From: Lepraria neglecta
Taxonomy: Eukaryota; Ascomycota; Lecanoromycetes; Lecanorales; Stereocaulaceae
Assembly: GCA_033220425.1 (NCBI GenBank)
Contig: CM065649.1
Span: 558,001 to 622,000, forward strand
Reading direction: 5' to 3'
DNA: 64,000 bases
Part shown: positions 1-11,498 of the stretch, in pieces
Layout of the letters: each line of letters starts with the position of its first letter
Numbering within the stretch: position 1 is the stretch's first letter
Notes under the pieces: generated by a model
Told to the model about the DNA's origin: nothing
The model's input: the letters and a program-made list of their open reading frames with translations, nothing else
Databases searched by the model: none
Translations under genes and position numbers: made by a program

Positions 1-371
1 GAGGCGCGAGAAAGTTGGATCCGCTGGGAGGTGGCAGAGGGGTCTGCTCGTGCAAGAATGGGCAATGTTCACCTTTCCAGCACCCAGCAGGCTTCCAAAA
101 ATATCTGCACAGAGCATCGGTCAGCCTTAGAGTAATATTGAAGATCTTGACATGTATACCTGCACGGAGTTTGGATTTTTGCCTTGTATCCGCGATCTTT
201 AGTTGTGGCATTTGTCACTTGTCGTCGCTTGTTCTCCTCACGCTCTAGAACATCTCTCTCCTCTTTACTTCGCCTCTGAGGAGGCTTTGGCTGGTATTTG
301 AGGGGCCCCGGTTGACGTGGTTTAGGTGGAACCGGCTGGAGACCTGGAGGTGATCCATATGGGTAAGACAT
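1..371 (-). CDS. CCCH zinc-finger protein, 5' part (runs off left edge)
   Basis: Two exons are visible on the minus strand: 160-371 with the ATG at 371-369, and 1-104, which continues out of the window. The intron at 105-159 (55 bp) starts GTATAC, has a CTGAC branch site and ends TGCAG. It joins in phase 2 and completes one finger, CRYFWKPAGCWKGEHCPFLH, spaced C-X8-C-X5-C-X3-H as in CCCH (Tis11-type) fingers, which usually bind RNA. The first 65 residues are rich in Pro, Gln and Arg with a charged stretch (RRSKEERDVLEREENKRR) that may be helical. A proline-rich segment follows the finger. Without the intron the frame loses the third and fourth zinc ligands, which supports the splice. The target and the C-terminus are unknown. 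Family call good, function not inferable. Confidence 0.8.
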
Positions 372-3029
372 GATGTGTGACAGTGTCTTGCCTTGAATGG
401 TACAGCTGCGTGGTGTTCTTCAGGCAATGGCCTAGGTTGACTTGGTGAGAAACGAAGCTGGGTGGGAGAGGAAGGGAGTTGAGAAAGGGAGGTGATAAGA
501 ATGAGAAGTTTAGATGACTTGAAGTGGTGGGGAGAACGCTTATGAGGACATCGAAAATGATGTGTTCGGTTCAACACTGGGTGGCAAGCTTTTTTTTGGG
601 ACTGTGTTCACATGTCGTGTGAATGCGTGTGGCGCGTCCGGTAACACATTTCGTTTGCATGGTCCGGATTGGGAAATGCGTGTATCTGCGTTCAAATGGA
701 TCTACCCTCCATGTATGAGACGGTTGAGGAGAAGCATTCATTCACATGGTGTATGAATATGTGGCGCTCTCAACAATAACTCTGCTTCACATACAACATC
801 CCTTTCCACCAGTCAATTGAAGCACATGCTTCACATGGGATATGAATGTGTGGCGTTCTCCAAGTTACCCCTGCTTCGCATACAATTATACCGCGATAAA
901 TATGTCTATGACTGCGTGTGTTGTGCACTATGATCCTTAGATACACACAGTGGAGCCTGCTGCAGACTCTCGCCCGGCAGCCGCCGTCTTCGATAGGAAA
1001 GCTCCTTATGTGGAAGGCGAATCACTGCAGTCTTTCCTTGCCTCCTTAACGGTTGGGGGTTCGATTTTTGTGTTGGAAATTTCCTTATACCTTTTGCTAC
1101 GTGTGTAGTAAATCTTTTACTGAAGAAAGGTACATGGATATTAACCTCCACGCAGCAGAAGAATGCGTTTATATCGATCGTAGCTGCCTCGTAAATAGGT
1201 GCTACGTTTTCCGCGTCAAATTCATTAGGATTAAAGCTAGCAGCTTAGCATGGCCGAATATATAGATAAAGTAAAGGGTTGTTCACGCTATGATTTGACG
1301 TTGGTCTTCGGTAAAATAGAGAGCACGTATAACAAGGTTATGATGTACTAATAGCTATCGTATTACTGTTCGATGCATTTTAGCAATCTTGACTTTATTA
1401 AGAGGCATTCTATACTACCAAAACGAAGAGATTAAAGGATGTCTGATATGCGAGCTTATCTTGAACCTAAGTACTAACGATTAACGAGGGTTATGGAGAT
1501 TATCTGAAACAGATCTAAACTCGAAAAGATGCTGCACAAACTATTCTCGATGTTATGTTTAGCAAGCCAAAGTATATGAGTGTTATGAATTAATCTACCG
1601 TGTTCGTGAGCAAGCCGGCCATCCTCTAAGGGCAGCCTTGCTCTTTTTGCCTTTTCTCCCGCGGTACGATGCGAGCTTGTTGCCTTGCGGGATTCCGCTA
1701 AAGCTTTTATTGTTGCCGATGTCATACTGACTGGCCTTACTAATATAAGCAGACTTCGTTCCGAGCTGCTGGCCTAGGGTGCGGGTAAAGGCGTGCCGGG
1801 TATGGAGTGTAAGGTCCTCGTTCGCTGCCCGTAAACCCTCCTCTTCATGTTCAAGGGCCGTCGTCGCCGCAGGGGGGAGGGGGGGCTTGGTGCGTAGTAT
1901 TAAGCCATAAGCTGCAAACCCGGAATAAGGCGGTCAAAGGGTTTTTGTGACCAGCTCTCGCTATGCTCCATGGATCACGCTAATGGTGGTTAGTTGAAGC
2001 TTATCTTATGCAGGATATTCCCTTATCAAAGGCTTACCTGGACTTGAGCCCTGCTTATCGCAAGGTAATACTACGCAGCCGGAAAGGAGGTCCTTCCGGC
2101 CGGGATAACTGTCGTCGTCCTTATTACTCCGGTTCCTATTCAGCAAGAGCAGATTGGGGCAGAGGATGCCGTTTGAATACGAGTCCGAAATCAATATGGT
2201 TGGTTTGCGTTGAGAGGACATGTTGCGGAGAATCATTCGGAAGATAAGAGCGAGAGGAGCCGTAGCAGCTCAATCTCATGTAGTAGGGCAGCGGTCCTCG
2301 GGCAGCGGACCTGCTCCAGACCTGTGCCTTCGACTTGTCTTAGAAGTGAGCTAGTGATATCGTCTGATGAAGCTGCCTGCATTTCGGCCTCAGCCCCTAC
2401 CTTATATTGGGCTTCAATGACTGGCCGGGTTCTTATCCCCGTCTTTGTGGCCCCCCCTCGTCCTGTGTTGCTAGATTAGCCGGTGTGACATTGTGAGCAA
2501 CCCCTTATTATGTTGAAGGCGTAGCCTATGAGGGGCACTGGTAATTGCCAGTAGCCGAGGCGTGCAATGCTCTGAGATTTCGAGGGTTCGCTAGAGACGA
2601 TCCTGTTGACGAACCCAGCCATGTAAATCTGCCAGCAGTCGAAGCCCAGTGTCCTCGATTGGGAGAGAGCGCTGGCCTGAAATTTGTCCCTATTCCTGCG
2701 ACGGGTCCCACCCCTCGGGTTCAGTCATTGGCACCTTTTCGAAAGACGGCAAGGCAGTATCTGGCAAGGTTGTGACGTAGACAAAGCCTTGTGACACAAA
2801 GCCTTGCGGCCTTTTGGTAGCTCAAGGTTTGCCAACTTCGGTCCTCTTTGGGATGGCCACCGCAGATCAGGACCAGGATAAAGCACAAGGGCTAGGATGA
2901 GGCCGCGACTCTAACGATCTTCTCTTGAAATCCCTTTCAACTTATATACGGTATTATATGAGATGGTCGAGTATAGAAAGCGAGATTGTGGGTATGAGCT
3001 AGGTAACTCACGCTGCCTCTGAGTTACAC
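372..3029. other. No intact gene; degenerate sequence
   Basis: No reading frame here has both splice-consistent structure and a family signature. A minus-strand stretch at about 1474-1740 encodes a basic, Arg/Lys-rich segment and, with the G/C-rich block at 1740-2480, reads like remnants of a mobile element, but no domain can be named. Near 750 and 840 a short phrase around 'catggtatgaatgtgtggcg' recurs in diverged form, a minor direct repeat. Confidence 0.4.
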
Positions 3030-4343
3030 TTATACTATCTCGTCAGATGAGTGCGAATAACTGCCCGTTTTGATAGTCCGCAAAGAGATGCTGCGGTCTT
3101 CGCCCGTCATTTGCTTCCCTTGTTTCGGATCATCATTAAAACCAGCAGCCCGTTGTATACCTTCATGTAGATGTGTAAAGCTATTGTAAGGGCCTGTAGC
3201 CGACTTTGATTGCGATTCGTTGCTGTTACCATTGTTGGAGCTCCCGTGGAAACGAGAAGACCATAATTTTGACCATCCCAGTCGAGTCTTGAGAATAATG
3301 GTTGAGCAGAAGAGCTGTTAGAGAACAGGTCTGATGGTGATGACACATACACAGAAAACAGTCATATTGGTCTCTATGATACTCCAGGGTCCGATTTCAA
3401 CGGAATCCCCTGGAAAGGTCAGCTTCTGGCCATATGAAACCCCATTTCGAGTCAAAGGACCTACAGGTTGGATATTTCACGGGAATGAACAGCGTTCTGA
3501 CGCGATAGCAAGCAATAATGCATGTGCTGTAGAGATCAATGGCTAGCTTTTTCAGGGGAATTGTCATACTTACAGGCCTCCAGTCAAGAATAATGCGCAT
3601 AGGCCGATCTTATCGCTCCGTCGTATATGCAAATTCTTTATTACAAACAGCGGAGCTATCAAAATCGCAAAGTTGGTAAGAACCCAGGGCAGGGTGGCCA
3701 AAAGCAATAGTACTCGCCGATCACCACAAGAGAGCATAGGAAAGCGTCTGCAAACGTGAAAGACGTCCACCACAGTATTACAATGATACCCAAAATCTAT
3801 ACAGTGATTCGGAATCCTCGCGTGACGAAGATGCGGTGGAGAAGGCAAAGAGCAGAAAGCTTTGCAGTAGCAAGTGCAGTTGTTTGCAGACATGATAACG
3901 CATAGTATGCCTAACAGCAAATACGTACTCAGACATGTTTTCCTGATGTCGCGGGAGTTAGAGATACCTTTAGAAACGCTGTAATTTTCTCGGTAGGAAG
4001 GGTCAGAGCGTGTCGCCCAAGGCCGCTGAATTGAGTTCCTACAACACTAGGAGTCAGCACACTATCTCTGTTAATGAAAATTGGAACCTCCTCTGCTCAC
4101 TATAGGCGACTACTATGCTTTACGCCAAGATAATTACCTTCACCTGAATTAGCTGTGTTCGAACTCCCAATGAATAACATACCCATGCTACAATATCCCA
4201 GTCCAGTGCAACTCGTTTAATTCGTTTTGAAGCCAGTCGTATAAGGAGTGCGCTGACTGAAGGATGGAACAGACTGTCACGACGCTGATGATGAGACTGT
4301 CGTGGTTAGCATAGGGTTCGCCGCTTTGTTGAAGTGAAGTCAT
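3030..4343 (-). pseudogene. Fungal rhodopsin-domain integral membrane protein, decayed
   Basis: Read on the minus strand from the ATG at 4343, translated pieces follow the order of the fungal seven-helix 'rhodopsin domain' family (PF20684 type): an N-terminal helix around TVCSILQS; LDWDIVAW at about 4180; GLGRHALTLPTEKITAFLK near 4020; LHRIFVTRGFRITV then ILGIIVILWWTSFTFADAFLC at 3760-3850; LPWVLTNFAILIAPLFVIKNL near 3650; and a last helix WSIIETNMTVFCVCVITIRP near 3360, with a polar tail ending in TAA at 3032-3030. Conserved introns are still recognisable, for example a GTAAGT donor after LTGGL. It is dead: a TAG replaces a Trp between ITV and ILG, a TAA follows IRPVL, and a 1-nt shift lies after the first helix. 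The changes fit G:C to A:T nonsense mutation. Ligand and role of the family are unknown. Confidence 0.65.
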
Positions 4344-4511
4344 TTTGTAGCCTTGCGATAGGACACGAGCAGATCATGATGATCACGAGAGCTTATCAAA
4401 TTTGTTATCAGCTCTAAGAAGGCTGATTAATTCTTGAGAATGGCTCTGCCATACAAGGCTAGGCGATAGAAGAGACACAGGGAGGGCCGGGTATAAGGAA
4501 TCCCACTGAGG

Positions 4512-4894
4512 TTAGTGTTCTCACTCCTGAAGCTATACACACCGGCACAAGTGGATATGTAAATAGATGCTTGGGCGGCCCAACGCCAGGACTAGCAAGC
4601 CTAGAAAGGCCATAACAGGTGCCCCAGCGCTAGAAAACTCCCATGCCTAGGCGGCATAGACCTGGAGTGTAGATAGGCTATATATAGGCTATGTATAAGG
4701 TGCGGGTGGGCGGGAAAGAACTGCTATGGCTCTGAAAGAGATGAATTCGACTGAAGAGCCAACTGCTGGTGGGATGCTCATACAAATAGTGCTCTCAGGA
4801 AGCACGGATCTCTCGCTATGGCCCATGGTCATGGCGCATGGCTGAAACAGCACCTGATCATGAGACACACTAACCCACAGTCCCACTGTAGCGA
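4512..4894 (-). repeat. Solo 383-bp A-B repeat of the YR retroelement
   Basis: This matches, over its whole 383 bp, the right-hand repeat unit (A2-B2) of the retroelement at 6926-11498. It starts TCGCTACAGTGGGACTGTGG and ends AGTGAGAACACTAA (element orientation, minus strand here). No target-site duplication is visible: the flanks are aataat and cctcag in element orientation. It is most simply the product of recombination between A1 and A2 of a complete copy, like a solo LTR. The short open frames inside it are not genes. Confidence 0.85.
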
Positions 4895-5060
4895 ATTATT
4901 ACACCGAGCGAGCTTTGCAGTCGGGGTCCAATATGTGCGTATATTAACGGGATCAAGATCATAGTTGCATCACATGGCCTAGACGTCATATGCGTTTGGA
5001 GCTGAGCCGTGTGCTGGGTGTTGATCTGCATCGCATATTGAGGACATTGAAATAGGAATC

Positions 5061-5202
5061 TGTTGCAATGTGGCAATAGGCTGGGAAGGATGTCTAGCTA
5101 ATGGGGGCCCCAGGGCCCCATATATGGCCCAAACAGACAAAGAACGGCTAGCAACAGGCTTCTGGAATCGCATAGAAAGCAATCAAGCAACGGATTGCAA
5201 CA
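5061..5202. repeat. 142-bp MITE-like repeat, copy 1
   Basis: The ends are 9-bp inverted repeats, TGTTGCAAT and ATTGCAACA. A nearly identical copy lies at 39347-39489. The interior carries a GGGGCCCC-rich centre and no coding capacity. No target duplication is obvious here, unlike at copy 2, so this copy may have lost or diverged flanks. It lies 166 bp from the solo A-B unit. Confidence 0.65.
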
Positions 5203-6744
5203 GGCTTCGCTTGATACTAACGAGATAGCCACCTTTCGCTTTCAGAGCTGAGGCTGAGACCACTTTCTGCCTCCACCCTCGGCTCATGCTAGCGATTAGC
5301 AGTCGCGTCGTCTTCTTCTCATATATGTTAGACAGCTTCTTATGGCCTAGGGATAGCATGTTTTCTCACGATTTCAAGGGGCACATACGGTACGATTTTA
5401 ATCTCCATCAGCTACGGAGGTGCTTCAATTCAATTTTCATCTTCCAGCACTACTCAGATTCGGCATCTCTTTTATCTAATAGCCCATCAGTACCTTGATA
5501 ATAGCTCTTCAGGCATTCTAATATAGACTTTGCTTACCATTAAGCTGAAGACAGAGTTCAAAAACAGCAATAGCTCACAGAACCATATAAGCATCTCCTC
5601 CTAATGCCATCGTGAAGGTGTAATACTTTGATTATTTGTAAGACTCTTCTACTAATTGAGACTATATTGACGAAACTGGTAACGGGCTGTTTGTGGTTTC
5701 ATGTAGATATGTTACGACTCAATCATCTTCTCTTATAAATCGTTGTCTTGTTTCTATCTGTGACTCACTATACGAAACAGGCAGAACCCACATCAGACCC
5801 AGAGAACAATTCGGGAGCTTTCTGTCCTTGGGAGCCTAAAGTAGGGAACCTCAGATCACACGGTAGGCCCGAGCACTCTACAGCCCCATCTACCTACACT
5901 CACATCTATTGAAGATCTGACACAAAACCATCCAGCCCATCCGTTCACCACGCTCTGCTGCATGGCTGTCTCTTTCTATTGAAGCCACCAGGAGCCGAAA
6001 TCTCGAGCCCCACACTGCTCAGACCATGCGGCGGATACGGATGCGAATCGAAAGCGCGAAGCCTTCTTTTGCCTTGTACCATTTGGCCTTGCCAATCGAT
6101 ACGTTGAAAAACTAGTCCATAGCCTATCAAGATGGGAATCTGCAAGTCACAGACCCTCGTGCTTGCGGTTTTGATCGCTCTTCCACTATCCCACGTTATG
6201 AAAGATTTGTTTTACTTACTAAGGTTATGCTTCAGTTACCAAACCGCCTAGTATCTGGTATAGGTAATTACGCTTAGGCTTCACGAGCAACGATAATTCG
6301 TATCCATCGGTCGGGCCCCGATAGAGCTCAGTGAGGATTTGGTCACCTACCAGACCCGCTAGGGTGTCTATTGCTGGGCATAGGCGAGATTTTCGACCCC
6401 CAAAGACTGACTCTTGAGCTCCTATCACATGTCCATTTCAACTTGTGAAGTTATCACATATGACAGCATCTACGTGAAGGGTTGCATTTACCTGCAGTTC
6501 CAAGAGTGTATCTGGTGCTTCATGATTGATGCGCCTCTCTTTAACAAATAATTACGAACAATAGCTCTTCAACTGTCCAAGCTCTCACAACTCTCGTTGC
6601 TATAGAAGCAGGTGCCCCGCTCTTCATTCTTTGACGATCCATCTTCAGAATAAAACGGCAGCTTGCTAGCTCACAGACCACGAGAACCACTTATCTTCCA
6701 CCGCTCGATTCATTTCCAGATCACCTCTCTCTTTCTCAGCATGG
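5203..6744. other. Gene-free stretch
   Basis: Short AT-rich open frames occur on both strands, but none shows a family motif, signal peptide or splice-consistent model. From about 6640 the sequence becomes the likely 5' leader of the secreted-protein gene starting at 6745. Confidence 0.35.
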
Positions 6745-6925
6745 ATGTTACACACAATTCTGGTCTCTCACGCCATTCTCCTTTCGATAATCGCCGTATT
6801 CCCTGCTATATCTGCGCCATCAACCACGTCTCCAATCTGGGACTTGGACGATATAGAGGATACGCCACCTCGTGACCCTGCCGAGGCCTTTGATCCATTC
6901 TTCGACAGTCTAGAAGCCCCCCTAT

Positions 6926-7105
6926 TCGCTACAGTGGGACTGTGGGTTAGTATGTCTCATGATCAGATGCGGTTTCAGCCATGCGCCATGACCATGGGCC
7001 ATAGCGAGAGATCCGTGCTTCCTGAGAGCACTATTTGTATAAGTATCCTACCAGCAGTTGGCTCTTCAGTCGAGTTCATCTCTTTTAGAGCCATAGTAGT
7101 TCTTT
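6926..7105 (+). repeat. Split direct repeat A1 (left terminus)
   Basis: 180 bp aligned with A2 at 11116-11295. The two differ mainly by C-to-T and G-to-A changes; for example CTCATGATC in A1 is CTTATAATC in A2. Similarity ends after AGTTCTTT, where the internal region begins. Confidence 0.8.
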
Positions 7106-7215
7106 TTACAGTAATTAAGCCTATATATATATTAGTCCATCTATCCTTTCATCCTATCTATACTTATATTCTTCCCCCCTCTTTCTAAGTATAAACACCT
7201 CAGTATTACCTAGTC

Positions 7216-9999
7216 ATAGCCGTCGCTATACGTAAATCAGCTACCTCTAAGAAAGCCTCCAAGAAAGCCTCTAAGACGGCCCCTAAGACCTCCTCCAAGA
7301 ACCGCAAACAAGCCAAAACAGCCACTCGGAGGGATACTACACCCCCCCCCGAATTACAGGTATCTGCTACCTCTTCGGGAACTATCAGCCCAAGCCTCAT
7401 TGACGAAATACCTCCTCCTAGTTACCGTGATCAAATTCGCGAGTTAGAATACCGCCTGGCGGCGCTAAAGGACTAGCGCGATTACCAGGATCGCTATCGA
7501 GTCTATAAGTTATATAGTCGCCGTTGCCGTCATCGTTATTACTACTTATCTATTTCTAGTATAGACTCGGAGGAGGGGGATGGCCTAATAGTCTCTTTCA
7601 GGTATACCGAAGGTAAGAAACCCTTTCTTAGTCTTTATAAGCGCTATTATGCCGTTAATATCAAGTATTTTAAGCAAATCTTCTTTAGAATGTTTAAAAC
7701 GGAATACCTTATAAAGCTAGCCTATAACTGTACTAATCATATAGATAGCGATACTATCCAGGAGACTAACGGGTTGGTATACCTCCTATAGTATTTCGAG
7801 GTATATAGCCAGGCCGTTTATCACTATGTGTACCCTATAGTAAGTATACAGTTATAGGTAGCCCTTTCGGACTACCGCCTTCGCCTTGCGGAGCTATATA
7901 TATACTATAAATTTAACTCTATCTGCGTATACTATCACGCGTTCGTCACTATACGCATCCTGAGTAGCTAGGATGATCTAGTAGCCTAGTCGATCGACGA
8001 TAGATACTGCTTAGACCTCTTGGTCCGAAGGATATCCGTACAGGGCGATACTAGGTTATACGCAGGTAGTAGTACCTTAAAATCCTCCTCTTCAGGCCTA
8101 TTTACGTGTAGATCGTTTAATAGCGGCCACTGTCTACGCGACCGCTGCAGGTATCTTTATATCTGTTCTATATATTAGTAGAATCACCTAGTAAATACGT
8201 GCTTAAGGGCTAACTCGGCCTCGAATAACGCTAACTTAATACTACTAGTAAATCGAATTTCCAAGTCGGAATGACTCCTAGAGTACCTACAGGTACCTAT
8301 ATCGCTACTATGCGTAGTAGAAGGTTTTCTATACTTACTCGTCGATCTATCCGATCTAGATCTACCCTATCAGGGCCCGTTACGCGTTGATAGTTGGTGT
8401 AAATGGTTAAAGAATCACCCCGATCAAACCTTCGCCAAGACCCTAGCGGCTATTCTTCGGAAGGGGGCAAAAATCGGGTATAGAGGTATAGATATCTAAT
8501 ACCTCAGTCAAAACTACTAATTAGTATGTGTAGTACTAGATATATTAACTGCGGACCTTTAAAAACAGCTTCAGCATAACTGGTTAACTCCAGTAGACTA
8601 TTAGACGGAGCCCCGGTATGTCTGTTCGCCGCTAGGCTTGGTCCTGAAGTACGATAGGGGCTGGAGATATATTTATGACCTCTTGTTTCTATACGGCAGC
8701 TTAGTTAATAATAGTATACCTTACGATTAGGGTGCCTTAGAGTATATAATATACGATAACACCGTGGATACGCTACTATAATAAGGTCTAGGGGCTTAAT
8801 TCGTTAAGCGAGACCTGAAAGACGCCTTTCGTTATATTCCAGTGGCTACTTTAGACTAGTGGCTACTAGGTTTCTACTATAATGGTTTCTACTAGAAAGA
8901 ACGCTATCTACCCTTTAGTTTACGTATAGTACCGTTCCTCTTTAACCTGTTTATAAAGGTAGTTAACTAGATTATAACCGCAGTATTACTATGGGCCATA
9001 GTATTATACTACTTGGACGATTTCTTCGCTATTCTGGTACCATAAGCCGACGCTATCGTATATAGCTATCAATTCGATCAAGTATATAACGAATTAGGCC
9101 TGTTAGTTAACCATTCGAAGGATGCGAGAGGTATAAAAGCTGACTTTATAGGAATTGAATTCGATAGTATCCTTATACAGGTACGACTCCCTCCGGACAA
9201 GCTAGATAGGGCAAGAAATATAGTATAAGGCCTCCTTAAAAGGCCTATAATCCTATATTCGGAACTTAAGTCAGCAGTCGGTTTTCTATTATTTGCTACC
9301 AAAATTATAGTTCTAGGAAGGGCCTTCTTAAGGCGACTTTTTGATGTAATTCGGAGGCTAATAGCTATCCTATATATCACCGCAGCTATAAGGGCTGATC
9401 TACTATAGTAGTATACCTTCCTGAAGGACTGGAATGGCCTTAAACTACTACGTTACGTCGTTAGTCGACCATTATAGTATATATAGACTAATACCTCTAG
9501 GAGGCTTGGTATAGAGGGCTATATTCTTAATCACCCAGCCTATTTATACTCGGTCTAGGACGTCTTTAGTATACCGGTCGCTATATACTATCGTCGTAAA
9601 GATATATAATTTAAAGAAATGAAGGCTGTTCTTTACGCGATATAGCTATAGTTAGAACGACTCCGGGGATTAAAATTAACCCTTTATTGCGATAATAATA
9701 CCTGTATCCATAGGCTATATAAATCCTCGATCCGTGGACCAGCTATAGCCCTACTAAGGGATATAGCTATACTCACGGCTAGATATAACATCTATTTGGT
9801 TCTGGAATGGATCCCAACAGGAGCCAACTAACTGGCTGATAACCTCTCGCGATTCCGATATCGAAAAATCGCTGATAGATACCCTTAGCTAGGTCACCTA
9901 GCTATATCCCCGCTGAGTCAGGGCGGGACCTACTATAATCGTAGTATAGTTAGACCGCACTGCTACGAGAAGCCGCTTGACTCCTATAGTAGGGGTTAG
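7216..9999 (+). pseudogene. Gag-RT-RNase H polyprotein of the YR retroelement
   Basis: One frame of about 928 codons with no frameshift. The probable start codon is now ATA (7216-7218), as TpG to TpA would produce. Order: a Lys/Ser/Thr-rich N-terminus; a Cys-rich finger near 8107 (CRSFNSGHCLRDRCRYLYIC), resembling DIRS-order Gag fingers with one His now Tyr; reverse transcriptase with VKRDLKDAFRYIPVA (8803) and the active-site motif YYLDDFFAIL (9007); then a DIRS-type RNase H with MKAVLYAI, LTLYCDNNT and LEWIPTGAN...LADNLSRF (9619-9850). The frame ends at clustered stops from 9997. About thirty internal stops occur, nearly all TAG, at places where Gln or Trp is expected. Catalytic Asp codons of the RT survive. 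Confidence 0.8.
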
Positions 10000-10034
10000 T
10001 AATAAAAACCCGAAAAACGTATACTATACTAACG

Positions 10035-10997
10035 CAGTTATATATCACCTATTATATACTTAGGGGGAGTATACCTCCCTTCCTAGCGACGGTGAACTTA
10101 TTAGCTAGCTAGATAGCAGATCTTAGTACGAAACGGGTTAAGGTAAAGATAGTTAAGGCCTATTTGATAGGCGTTAGATCAACATATATAGATATAGGCT
10201 ATAGAGGCCTCGCAGTATTTTATAACCTATAATTAGAATGTATAATAGCGGGTATACGACGCCTATAGGGCGAGGCCGGGACAAAAGAAAGACATCCTAT
10301 TACTAAGGATCTACTGCTATAGATCCTCCCTTATTTTGACCAGTATAACGAGACTAGTTCAATATTATATACGGCCTTTTGCCTTGTATTCGCCGTATTC
10401 CTCCGTATAGGGGAGTTTACCTATACCGCAAAAGATTATAATAATTACGAATTCAGCCAGTAGTTCCTGACTCGTCGCTTAGTAAGGCTATATAAGAACC
10501 ATCTAGAGCTTACCCTCCTAGCATCAAAAACGGACCCTTTTAGGCGGGGTATTACCCTTACTATCGCAGCTTCCGGCGATAGAGTATATATAGTTAAGGC
10601 GTTACGCCATTTATTTAAGTGGAAGACTGTACTAAATAGTCCCCTCTTCTAGCTAGGAGGCTCCGTATTTATAAGGGAGATCGCTACGAGTTACCTTTAT
10701 TAAGTACTTATATTACTCGGGGTAGAAGGTTATTATTCAGGATACTCCTTCCGTAGGGGGGCCGCTACCTCTGTACGAGAGGTAGGCCTTAGTAATAAAG
10801 AAATCTAGCTACTAGGGCGATAGAAGTCGGACTCCTATCGTCTATATATAGTCACTTATCCTGAGCGAATACTTATAGTATTACATCGGTACCAGCAGCG
10901 CTAGTACTGGCGATACTTACTAGGAGCTACCCTGCGAGGCCTTCCTCGGAAACCCTCTACGGGGGCGTTATTTGGGTATTGTTTGGGAGTTTTCTAG
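10035..10997 (+). pseudogene. Tyrosine recombinase of the YR retroelement
   Basis: A second frame, different from the Gag-RT frame, is continuous in phase from about 10095 to a TAG at 10995-10997, which lies just inside repeat B1. Recombinase motifs: first catalytic Arg in FLRIGEFTY (10398), a KTDPFRRG segment, second-box GYSFRRGAAT (10740), LGR-stop-KSDSYRLYI with the nucleophile Tyr near 10840. The box-II residue that is His in the family is Tyr here (TAC), and the Trp after LGR is TAG; both are single C-to-T or G-to-A steps. The 5' limit is uncertain because no ATG survives. It would have integrated a circular DNA intermediate by strand exchange; this copy is dead. Confidence 0.75.
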
Positions 10998-11115
10998 CGC
11001 TGGGGCACCTGTTGTAGCCTTTCTAGGCCTGCTAGCCCTGGTGTTAGACCGCCCAAGCATCTATTTATATATCTACTTGTGCCGGTGTGTATAGCTTCAG
11101 GAGTAAGAACACTAA
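10984..11115 (+). repeat. Split direct repeat B1
   Basis: 132 bp matching B2 at 11367-11498, from TGGGAGTTTTCTAGCGCTGG to AGAACACTAA, and joined directly to A2. The recombinase stop codon lies 12 bp inside it. Confidence 0.8.
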
Positions 11116-11498
11116 TCGCTACAGTGGGACTGTGGGTTAGTATGTCTTATAATCAGATGCGGTTTCAGCCATGCGCTATAACCATGGGCTATAGCGAGAG
11201 ATCCGTGCTTCCTGAGAGCACTATTTGTATGAGTATCCCACCAGCAGTTAGCTCTTCAGTCGAGTTCATCTCTTTCAGAGCCATAGTAGTTCTTTCCCGC
11301 CCACCCGCACCTTATATATAGCCTATATATAGCCTATCTACACTCCAGGTCTATGCCGCCTAGGCATGGGAGTTTTCTAGCGCTGGGGCACCTGTTGTAG
11401 CCTTTCTAGGCCTGCTAGCCCTGGCGTTAGACCGCCCAAGCATCTATTTACATATCCACTTGTGCCGGTGTGTATAGCTTCAGGAGTGAGAACACTAA
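11116..11498 (+). repeat. A2-B2 unit (right terminus of the retroelement)
   Basis: 383 bp: A2 (180 bp), a 71-bp spacer found only in joined A-B units, and B2 (132 bp). It aligns end to end with the three solo copies at 4512, 16703 and 37774. It has RIP-like changes relative to them (GCCATGACC is GCTATAACC). The spacer contains repeated TATATAGCCTA words and GC-rich runs. Confidence 0.85.

Larger units (their letters stand above)
6926..11498 (+). mobile_element. Tyrosine-recombinase (Ngaro/PAT-like) retrotransposon, complete, RIP-degraded
   Basis: Structure: A1 (6926-7105), a Gag/RT/RNase H frame, a tyrosine recombinase frame, B1 (10984-11115), A2 (11116-11295), a 71-bp spacer and B2 (11367-11498). 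This A1...B1-A2-B2 order is the split-direct-repeat arrangement of Ngaro and PAT elements of the DIRS order. There is no integrase, no protease, no conventional LTR and no target duplication (flanks ccccctat and gggaag), all expected of YR elements. No methyltransferase domain lies between RNase H and the recombinase, which argues against DIRS1 proper. Both frames keep their phase but carry many TAG/TAA codons. The alternative is a complete A...B element followed in tandem by an independent 383-bp copy. The element is not autonomous now. Confidence 0.8.

Noticed and set aside
1040-1070. tRNA T-arm-like GGTTCGATTT
   Set aside because: No matching acceptor stem, D-arm or anticodon arm could be found on either side.
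9078-9380. 100-codon minus-strand frame inside the retroelement
   Set aside because: It is antisense to the RT/RNase H region; RIP-driven TpA enrichment opens the opposite strand by chance.
7216-10997. TAG reassigned as a sense codon, because one frame runs about 900 codons with only TAG/TAA stops
   Set aside because: Intact neighbours use TAG as a terminator (for example the genes at 36795 and 39516), TAA and ATG-to-ATA changes occur too, and a His-to-Tyr change fits the same CpA-to-TpA process. RIP explains all of these.
6926-11498. LTR retrotransposon (Gypsy or Copia)
   Set aside because: No integrase or protease, no direct LTR at both ends, no target duplication; RT is of the YLDD DIRS type and a tyrosine recombinase is present.
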